A stretch of 9,511 nt of DNA from DAOTXK01 sp034435395 (GTDB lineage Bacteria > Chloroflexota > Anaerolineae > Aggregatilineales > Ch27), in contig DAOTXK010000090.1 in assembly GCA_034435395.1 (NCBI GenBank), positions 1 to 9,511 on the forward strand, written 5' to 3'. Below are positions 1 to 6,832 of this stretch, one piece after another. The notes under the pieces were generated by a model, which made no database searches, had not been told where the DNA came from, and was given only the letters and a program-made list of their open reading frames with translations. A program made the translations under genes and the position numbers. Numbering within the stretch: the stretch's first letter is position 1; the number at the start of each line of letters is the position of its first letter.

Positions 1-1223
1 GCGTAAAAGCTACCAGCCTGAAAATGGCCGTAATAGGCTTCCTGCGTCTCCTGGCCGGTCAGGTAGGGCCAGGCCGGCCCCCAGATGACCCCCGCCATCG
101 CCAGCGCCAGAGCGCTGACGAGGATGACCGGAATCGCCTGCCGCCACCGCCGTCCCTCCAGCCACGCCGGGAACGCCCCCTGCCGGGCCTGGACCAGCGA
201 CCAGACTTCCCGGCCCAGCTGATCGACGGCATCCATCGCCAGCAGGAGCAGCGGCGGCAGCATTGGCAGCCACTGGTAGTCATAGCCCTTGCCCTGGATC
301 AGCACAATGGCCAGGCCGGACAGCAGCCACAGCCAGACGATCAGCCAGCCGCGCCGGATCGCCTCACCGCGCCGCCAGGCCGCCAGCCGCACTCCTGGCC
401 AGAGCGCCGCCAGCAGGATCAGCGGCCACCAGCGATTCCAGCGTTCGGCCACCCCGGCGTTCCACACCACCGGGTCGGAGAACGTGGCATAATTCAGTGT
501 GATCAGCGCGCTCTCGATCAGCAGCCCCAGCGCCCCAATCGCCGCGAAGTAGGCCATCCCCCCCAGCCCGACCAGCGATCCCCCGGCGGCGAATGCCAGG
601 GCCTCCTTCAGCAGCACGGCGCGCCTCTCGGAGAAGGGACCCGCGCCCTCCGCCAGTCGGGCCACGGTGTGCCCGGCCACCAGAGCGATCACCAGCAGCG
701 CAAATGGATACTTGAACCACAGGGTAAGGGCCGAGCAAGCGCCGGAGAGTAAGGCCCACCGCCAGCCCCGCCGCCCGCTCCCGGCAGCCTGGAGGGCGAA
801 GGCGACCGCCAGCGTCATGGGCACCATGGCGATGCCGTCGTTCTGGGTCAGCGTCCAGAAAGTTTCGGTGAAATAACAGGCGGCGAAGCCGGCTACCGCC
901 AGGACGGCGGCCCGCCAGCCGGACAGGTGACGCGCGATCCCGTACAGGGCGAGGCCGATGGCCGGGAACATCAGCAGGTCGATGGCCCGCACGGCCATCG
1001 TGGTGCGCCCGAAGAGCGCCAGCGCCCCGGCATACACGTAAAAAACCGCCGGCGGCTTGGTGTCCCACAGGTCGACATACGGCACGCGCCCATCCAGAAT
1101 GCCGCGACCGGCCACGGCATACAGGCCCTGATCCAGGCCCAGGGGATAGGTCAGCGTCGGCAGCGCCAGCAGCGGCAGCCCTCCCAGCAATGCCAGCAGA
1201 ATCAGGCGTTGGCGTCGGTTCAT
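1..1223 (-). CDS. GT39-like (GT-C fold) membrane glycosyltransferase, C-terminus cut by window edge
   Basis: The reading frame stays open from the ATG at 1223 to the window edge (407 complete codons, no stop), so the C-terminus is missing. The protein is polytopic: a basic N-terminus (NRRQR) leads into a hydrophobic helix at about residues 7-26, with further helices near 60-72, 80-98, 104-119, 130-146, 155-185, 207-240, 265-280, 292-310, 318-330 and 363-382. Early motifs fit GT-C transferases of the GT39/ArnT/PMT group: an acidic first-loop motif LDQGLYA (D31) and DTKPP (residues 54-58). A later GKGYDYQWLPMLPP stretch (311-324) resembles the family's lumenal/periplasmic Y-x-x-P region. Members transfer sugars from polyprenyl-phosphate donors outside the membrane; the acceptor is unknown. 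An in-frame ATG at 1238 would add five residues. The start at 1223 has only a G-run 8 nt upstream, and the one at 1238 has a purine-rich GGGAGGG too far away, so the start is uncertain. The gene lies 87 nt after the ATPase gene on the same strand, with no terminator seen between. Confidence 0.85.
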   Translation of the reverse strand, partial: MNRRQRLILLALLGGLPLLALPTLTYPLGLDQGLYAVAGRGILDGRVPYVDLWDTKPPAVFYVYAGALALFGRTTMAVRAIDLLMFPAIGLALYGIARHLSGWRAAVLAVAGFAACYFTETFWTLTQNDGIAMVPMTLAVAFALQAAGSGRRGWRWALLSGACSALTLWFKYPFALLVIALVAGHTVARLAEGAGPFSERRAVLLKEALAFAAGGSLVGLGGMAYFAAIGALGLLIESALITLNYATFSDPVVWNAGVAERWNRWWPLILLAALWPGVRLAAWRRGEAIRRGWLIVWLWLLSGLAIVLIQGKGYDYQWLPMLPPLLLLAMDAVDQLGREVWSLVQARQGAFPAWLEGRRWRQAIPVILVSALALAMAGVIWGPAWPYLTGQETQEAYYGHFQAGSFY

Positions 1224-1310
1224 CGTATCAGCCCCCATGAGCCGGGTAGATGCCCTCCCCTGGCATTCGTCGTCGGCAGCTGATCGTCGGGCGCGGGCAG
1301 GAGACCCTCG

Positions 1311-2011
<701 letters not shown>

Positions 2012-2015
<4 letters not shown>

Positions 2016-2902
2016 TCGGCCCCCGCCTCCTTCCCTCCCGCGTCATGATGATCCGGGTAGACGCCCACGTGATCCTCGCGCAGGCGCAACTTGACGCGGT
2101 CTTTCATGTCCAGCGCCTCGATGTAAGTCTGCGGCAGTTGCAGCCGCCCGACGCGGTCCAGGATGGCGAATTCCTCCTCGGAGATGGCCGCGCCGTCCGT
2201 CCCGCGCCGCCGGATGACCTCGGTGCTGGTCCGCCCATCGCGGAAGCCTACCACCCGGTCCACCCGACTGGCGACCGTGTAGTCATGGGTCACGACCACC
2301 ACCGTCACGCCGTGCGCGTCATTCAGTGCCCGCATCGCTTCAAAGATATCATTGGCGGCTTCGCTGTCCACCTCGCCGGTCGGCTCGTCGGCCAGCAACA
2401 AGGCGGGGCGGTTGGCCATGGCGACGGCGATGGCCACGCGTTGCTGCTCCCCGCCGCTCAGGCGATCTGGGTGGTGGTGCAGCCGGTCGCCCAGGCCCAC
2501 GCTCTCCAGCAGGTGGACGGCCCGATCATGCCGCTCCCGGCGGCGCACGTGGTTCAGCGCCATCGGTAGCTCGACGTTCTCCAGCGCCGTCAGGTAAGGC
2601 AGCAGGTTGCGCGAGGTCTGCTGCCAGACAAAGCCCACCATACAGCGGCGGTACAGCACCTGGGCGCGCCGATCCATCTCCAGCAGGTTGTACGCGCCCA
2701 CCTGGACCCGGCCCGCCGTCGGCGTATCCAGGCCGCCCAGGATGTTCATCAGCGTCGACTTGCCGGAACCCGACGGCCCCACCAGCGCCATCATCTCGCC
2801 GCGTCGAATAAGCAGATCAAGGCCCTGTAAGGCGACGACCTCCAGGTCGGCCACCTTGTAAATCTTGACCAGGTTCTCACACGTCACGAAAACATCACTC
2901 AT
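2012..2902 (-). CDS. ABC transporter ATP-binding protein with C-terminal AbrB-like extension
   Basis: This 296-residue ATPase has an NBD over residues 4-225: A-loop Y15, Walker A GPSGSGKST (42-50), Q-loop Q94 in GFVWQQ, signature LSGGEQQR (148-155), Walker B with E173 (168-174) and switch H206. It belongs with MacB/LolD-type ATPases and should act on the FtsX-type permeases upstream. The signature helix reads IAVAMANRP, where most relatives have an Arg in an IARA context (here V160). The D-loop is EVDS rather than LDS. The protein is about 65 residues longer than its neighbour. Residues 243-284 (DRVGRLQLP, then a short helix, then DRVKLRLREDHVGVYP) follow the strand-GR-x-x-LP-helix-strand pattern of SpoVT/AbrB swapped-hairpin domains. 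The start ATG has GAGGGA 7 nt upstream, beginning in the zinc-ribbon stop codon. The tail codons for GGKEAG also supply the Shine-Dalgarno of the next gene, with which it overlaps by 4 nt. Confidence 0.94.
2026..2032 (-). promoter_or_regulatory. Shine-Dalgarno AAGGAGG for the second ATPase
   Basis: This near-consensus site lies inside the last codons of the first ATPase, 10 nt before the ATG at 2015, which overlaps the first ATPase's stop as ATGA. The arrangement points to coupled, balanced synthesis of the two ATPases. Confidence 0.72.
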
Positions 2903-2909
2903 GGACCCG

Positions 2910-2915
2910 TCCCTC
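2910..2915 (-). promoter_or_regulatory. Shine-Dalgarno GAGGGA for the AbrB-tailed ATPase
   Basis: GAGGGA begins with the last base of the zinc-ribbon TAG stop codon and is 7 nt from the ATG at 2902. It confirms this start and ties its translation to termination of the zinc-ribbon gene. Confidence 0.7.
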
Positions 2916-3397
2916 TAACCCGTGAAACCCCGCCGCCGGGCGGGCACCAACGGGCCGTGGCAGACCGCGCATACGTCCACCGCCGACGCATACTCCAGAC
3001 CGCACGCCTGGCATACCTTCCGCTCAGGGCCGATCTGCGCCCCGACCAGCGACCGCGCCACCTCCCAATCCAGCCCGGCAGCCGTCAAATCCCTGATGAC
3101 ATACTCCACTGGCGCGCCGCCTTCCAGCCGCGCGCGAATGGTATTGATCTGGGCGGCCAGGTCGGGCGGCGGCTCCGGCGGCATGCCATCCAGCACGCCC
3201 GGCTCAAAGGCCGCGCCGCAGGTCTGGCACTCCACGTACTCGCCGCCCCGCCCGATGGGGAAGATGGGGATGAAGTACAGCGTGAAGTAGGGCTTTGCCT
3301 CCTTGCGCTCATAAAGGCGTTCGGCGCGGCACTGCGGGCAGTAGAACCGCCCGGAGCCGACGGTTTTGGTTTTGGGTCGTGTGCCAAAAATGATCAT
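2915..3397 (-). CDS. Small double zinc-ribbon protein in ABC exporter operon
   Basis: This predicted cytoplasmic protein has 160 residues and no signal peptide. The N-terminus, starting IIFGTR, followed by a CPQC (C20, C23) and later CQTC (C57, C60) with FIPIFPIGRGGEY between them, fits the zinc_ribbon_15-type family, which commonly begins FGTR and carries a conserved F-I-P-x-F-P loop. A short helical middle part (about 79-122) contains the stretch GAPVEYVIRDLTAAGLDWEVA. A second CxxC pair follows, CQAC (C129, C132) and CAVC (C143, C146), so two four-cysteine zinc sites are likely. Residues are numbered from ATG 3397, which has GAAGGA 7 nt upstream. A GTG directly before it (3400) could also serve but is closer to that site (4 nt). 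The gene sits 21 nt after the permease gene and 12 nt before the ATPase gene, so it is probably co-expressed with the transporter. Its role is unknown; an adaptor or assembly factor is possible, but only inference. Confidence 0.88.
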   Translation of the reverse strand: MIIFGTRPKTKTVGSGRFYCPQCRAERLYERKEAKPYFTLYFIPIFPIGRGGEYVECQTCGAAFEPGVLDGMPPEPPPDLAAQINTIRARLEGGAPVEYVIRDLTAAGLDWEVARSLVGAQIGPERKVCQACGLEYASAVDVCAVCHGPLVPARRRGFTG

Positions 3398-3404
3398 CAC
3401 CCTA

Positions 3405-3410
3405 TCCTTC
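3405..3410 (-). promoter_or_regulatory. Shine-Dalgarno GAAGGA deciding the zinc-ribbon start
   Basis: GAAGGA is 7 nt from the ATG at 3397 but only 4 nt from the GTG at 3400. The spacing favours the ATG as the start of the zinc-ribbon gene. Confidence 0.6.
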
Positions 3411-3418
3411 AGTTCACC

Positions 3419-6400
3419 CTACTCTTCGCCTCTACGGAGCACCTGGGACACCGGCATCCGCCGCAGGTAAACGGCTGTGGCCCCCATCAGGGCGATAAAC
3501 GCCACCAGCAACACCAGCAGCAACCCGAACACCTCCATCACCGGCAGGCGCAGCGCCTCGCCGCCGATCAACTCCAGGAAGGGCAGCAGCAGGTAGGCGA
3601 GCAGCGCACCCAGGAGAGCGCCAACCAGCAGAGCTGGCGTGACCAGCGCCGCCTGCTCGATGGCCAGCAGACCCCAGATGTTGCGCCCTTCCCAGCCCAT
3701 CGCCTGCAACACGGCGAACGAGATGGCGCGGCGGCGGGCCGTCACCGCCAGGTAAAAGCCGAAGTCCAGCACGCTCAGGCTGAGCGACACCCAAAACCCG
3801 GCGAACAGCATCCCGGTGATGGCGTTCGGCAGCGGGTCCCGCTGGATGTCATTGTAACGGTCCCAGGCGTAACGCGCCTCTTCCACGCCGGGCAGGCCAG
3901 CCACGGCCCGGCGCAGGTCATCGTCCGGCTGGCGGGCCGCCAGGTCCAGCCAGACCTGGTTCCAATCGTAAAACGCGTGCACCGAGGCCGCCCCGTTGAG
4001 GGCCGGACGCAGCGCATCCGCCCGCGCGAACAGGAAGCTGTCTCGCGCCGTCATGGTGGGAAAATCCGGCACCACGGCGGCCACCCGGTAACGAAACTGC
4101 ACCCGGCCCAGCGTCAGGGGCAGCTCGATCATCGCCTCGTCGCCGGCGGCCAGCGGTCGGCGGCGGTCGGACCGCCGGCCAACATAGTCGGCGAAGGCCT
4201 CGGAGACGACGACAGGCACCGCCTGCGCCGGCGTCTCGTGAACGGTCAGCGCTGGCTCGCTCAGGCCGCCGCCCACCCGCCGGATGCGATAGTCGATCTG
4301 CAGGCTGGACTCGCCCTCCGCTGCCTGGGCGGTGGTGATCATCACCGACAGGTCGCTGGGTAGCTGGAAGTGGCGCAGACCCGCCGCCCAGCCTTCCGAA
4401 TCCCCATCTTCGAAACCGGCCAGGCGCGTCGCCTCGCCGTCCGCGCCGATGGCCCGCAGGTCATCCAGGTAGATCGTGTGCTGGAAATCCGGCAACTCGC
4501 CGCGCCGACTCACCAGCCTCAGGCCGACCAGCCGCCAGGGGGCCTGCCCCAGCCCTTCCGGCAGCGCCGCCCGGTAAGTGACAAAACGTCCGGCGTCCGT
4601 CGGGTCAACCGTGGTCATCTCCACCGCCAGCGGCACGCCCGCCGCATCGAGGAAGTCCGCCGTGAGCTGCGTCGCCGTTGGCTCGTCCGGACTCGGCTCG
4701 GCATAAACCTCAACCGTCACGGCGGTGGCATCTTCCGGCAGGCGCTGACCCGGCAGGGGCGGCGGCGTCAGGCCCCGCAGCGGCGCAACGGCGGCCTCCC
4801 AATCCGCGAAGACCGCGCCGAAGGTCTCCGGATCGACGCCGAAAAGCGCGATTGGCTGCTCCCCGGCGCGGCGGGGTGTCTCCACCACCAGCAGCCGTGC
4901 GCCGCCGATCACGTCCGGCAGACTCATCAACGCCGCCGCCACCTCGGTCTGGCGAGGATCAAACGTCACCGCGGCATCAGCGCCCGTTTCCCCCCGCGCC
5001 ACCGCCCACGCCCCCCCATCACGGGTCGCCGCCAGCGCCAGCGAAGCCGTGCCCAGCGCCAGCGTGCCGATCAGCAGCAGCACCAGCTGGGCGTAGTGCC
5101 CCGGATCGCGCTCGACGTTCCACAGGGCCAGCGGCAGCGTCAGCCCGGCGTTCCTGCCGAACAGCCGCCCGATCAGACGCATCAGCCACGGGAAGAGGCG
5201 CAGCCACAGCAGCGCCGCCCCGGTCAGGACCAGCGCCGGGCCGAGCAGGTTAAACGGATCGTTCAGGCCGCCCGCCTCCGACGCCCCGGTAGCGATCAGG
5301 CGGATCAGCGAAGCCGGGTCTTGCAGCAGCGCCCCCACGCTGGAACCGACATCGCCGCTGATCAGGAAGTACAGCCGCAGCATGAGGGCCAGCCCGACGA
5401 TCAACAGCGCGACATCCAGGAAGTAGCGCGCCCACAGGGGCCGCGTCGGCGGGCGGCTGATCAACTGTTTGAGCAAAAGCAGGCTGCGCCGGGCCGCCGG
5501 CCACGCCGGGACGGTCAGCGCCACGGCGGCGGCAGCAGCGGCGGCCAGGCTCAGCCCAAAAGCGCTCCCCGGCAGCGAGCGAACGCCCAGCGTCGCTCCT
5601 CCCAGCGTCCGGGCCAGCGGGCCGACCCGCTCCAACAGCAGCAGGAGGCCCTGAGCGATAAACGGCCCGGTCGCCGCGCCCACCGCGCCCAGGCAGGCCA
5701 CCGTCAGCAGCTGCATCTTCATCAACTGAATCAAGCTCCCTCCCCGGCTGGTGATCGACGCCCACTCGGCCCCCTGCTGTTCCAGCACCAACGCCACCGT
5801 CGTCACCAGATGATAGAGCATCAGGACCAGCACCGCCCCGGAGAGCAGGATGATCGGCCCCTCGGTCGCCTGCAAGCCGCGCCGGAAAGCAGCGATCAGG
5901 TCGGTCAGGCCGGTGAAGATCAGCAGGTCCGGGTAGCGGGCCTGCAAGACTCCCTGAAGGCGGGACAGCCGGGCTTCCAGCGTGTCCAGCGTGTCGGCAT
6001 GGATGACATCGGGGTCGGTCGCCATCCACCAGAGGTAGGTATTGCCTGCCGTCACCCCAGCCAGCCAGTCATCGTATGCCCCATAGGCGACGATCAGGCC
6101 GAAGTCGTAACGCTCCGTCGCCAGCCCTGTCGGTACTTTCTCCCCCACCAGCACGATCCGCTGTCCTTCCCAGAACGGATCGCCGGGCGGCAGCGCTGGT
6201 TCCACCAGGCCGACGATGCGCACAATCGCCGTCCGCTCCGGCCTGGCCCCCACCACAATCCGATTTCCGACCTCGACGCCAGCTTCCGCCGCCGCCTGGA
6301 CGGTGACCACGGCCTCCACCTGCCCCCGGTTGTAAACGCCCAGCTGCCGCCGCGACAGCTCCTCATCCGACAACCCGGCAGGGCTGGCCTGATCGGGCGT

Positions 6401-6829
6401 GGCCAGGCGGACCGGCCAGCGCCCCTCGGCCAGGGTGAACAATTCCGGCAGATTCGAGTAGCTGACCAACTGGTAACAGTTGGGCGTGCGGGGCGTAAAA
6501 ACCGTGGTCGGCTGGCCGAGTCGGTAGCGGAAGCCGCACGTCACACCGGAGGAGCGGGCGCTGGCATCCACCCGCGTGACCACGCCGCTCAATTCCTGGT
6601 CCAGCGCCTCCCAGACATCCGGGCCGATCGGCTGGCGGCTGCTGAGCGTGATGTTCAGCCGCTCCGGCGCGGTATGCGCCACCGCGAAGCGTAACCCGGC
6701 CTCGGAAACGGCGCGCACATACAGCGGCCCCAGCGCAAAAAAGCCCGTCACCAGGCATACCGCCAGCAACAGGATGCCCAACAGGCGCGACTCGTGCCAC
6801 ATCCGGCGGATGATCATCCCCAGCGGCAT
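3419..6829 (-). CDS. Large FtsX/MacB-type ABC permease (10 TM, two extracytoplasmic domains)
   Basis: This 1136-residue inner-membrane permease has ten predicted helices: about 17-38, 324-349, 371-399, 423-446, 466-490, 528-548, 579-602, 1003-1028, 1056-1085 and 1097-1121. The first FtsX module is about 320-450 and the last about 1000-1136. The first extracytoplasmic domain (39-322) has MacB-type features (AGVEVGNRIVVGA, then DPFW at 217-220) and the protein's only two cysteines outside membrane segments, C98 and C118. The second (603-1000) begins like a MacB periplasmic core but contains a long beta-rich insert at about 696-865 with YLDDLRAIGADG and FEDGDSEGW, resembling carbohydrate-binding or galactose-binding-like jelly rolls. 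Helix region LRLFPWLMRL (543-552) recurs in the upstream permease, showing paralogy. The ATG at 6829 has GAGGAG 6 nt upstream, encoded by the last two Glu codons of the preceding gene, and lies 3 nt after its stop. It probably pairs with that permease and the ATPases downstream. Substrate unknown. Confidence 0.93.
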   Translation of the reverse strand: MPLGMIIRRMWHESRLLGILLLAVCLVTGFFALGPLYVRAVSEAGLRFAVAHTAPERLNITLSSRQPIGPDVWEALDQELSGVVTRVDASARSSGVTCGFRYRLGQPTTVFTPRTPNCYQLVSYSNLPELFTLAEGRWPVRLATPDQASPAGLSDEELSRRQLGVYNRGQVEAVVTVQAAAEAGVEVGNRIVVGARPERTAIVRIVGLVEPALPPGDPFWEGQRIVLVGEKVPTGLATERYDFGLIVAYGAYDDWLAGVTAGNTYLWWMATDPDVIHADTLDTLEARLSRLQGVLQARYPDLLIFTGLTDLIAAFRRGLQATEGPIILLSGAVLVLMLYHLVTTVALVLEQQGAEWASITSRGGSLIQLMKMQLLTVACLGAVGAATGPFIAQGLLLLLERVGPLARTLGGATLGVRSLPGSAFGLSLAAAAAAAVALTVPAWPAARRSLLLLKQLISRPPTRPLWARYFLDVALLIVGLALMLRLYFLISGDVGSSVGALLQDPASLIRLIATGASEAGGLNDPFNLLGPALVLTGAALLWLRLFPWLMRLIGRLFGRNAGLTLPLALWNVERDPGHYAQLVLLLIGTLALGTASLALAATRDGGAWAVARGETGADAAVTFDPRQTEVAAALMSLPDVIGGARLLVVETPRRAGEQPIALFGVDPETFGAVFADWEAAVAPLRGLTPPPLPGQRLPEDATAVTVEVYAEPSPDEPTATQLTADFLDAAGVPLAVEMTTVDPTDAGRFVTYRAALPEGLGQAPWRLVGLRLVSRRGELPDFQHTIYLDDLRAIGADGEATRLAGFEDGDSEGWAAGLRHFQLPSDLSVMITTAQAAEGESSLQIDYRIRRVGGGLSEPALTVHETPAQAVPVVVSEAFADYVGRRSDRRRPLAAGDEAMIELPLTLGRVQFRYRVAAVVPDFPTMTARDSFLFARADALRPALNGAASVHAFYDWNQVWLDLAARQPDDDLRRAVAGLPGVEEARYAWDRYNDIQRDPLPNAITGMLFAGFWVSLSLSVLDFGFYLAVTARRRAISFAVLQAMGWEGRNIWGLLAIEQAALVTPALLVGALLGALLAYLLLPFLELIGGEALRLPVMEVFGLLLVLLVAFIALMGATAVYLRRMPVSQVLRRGEE

Positions 6830-6832
6830 GGG

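Noticed and set aside
364..1068. A 234-codon minus-strand frame in the left-edge gene.
   Set aside because: It is an out-of-frame Arg/Gly/Ala-rich reading of the glycosyltransferase gene, whose own frame gives membrane helices and the DTKPP motif.
1224..1310. Possible terminator or readthrough fusion between the second ATPase and the glycosyltransferase.
   Set aside because: Only a weak TGCC/GGCA inverted pair with no T-run is present. The frame is open from the ATPase stop to the next start, but 29 stop-free codons are common at this GC content.
2957..4363. A 468-codon plus-strand frame across the zinc-ribbon gene and the permease 3' end.
   Set aside because: It is low-complexity in Gln, His and Arg and crosses two convincing minus-strand genes; a shadow frame.
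5174..5200. DNA similarity to 8702-8728, a possible dispersed repeat.
   Set aside because: Both segments encode the same RLFPWLMRL membrane motif in paralogous permeases; the similarity is explained by gene homology.
5525..5545. A GCN trinucleotide-like tract encoding seven alanines in the complete permease.
   Set aside because: Codons are mixed and the tract lies in a transmembrane helix, so it reads as ordinary low complexity rather than an unstable repeat.
4370..6694. A 774-codon open frame on the plus strand, antisense to the complete permease.
   Set aside because: Its product is extremely rich in Gln, Arg, Pro and His with no domain logic. Such frames arise opposite GC-rich genes, and the minus strand encodes a clear FtsX-type permease.
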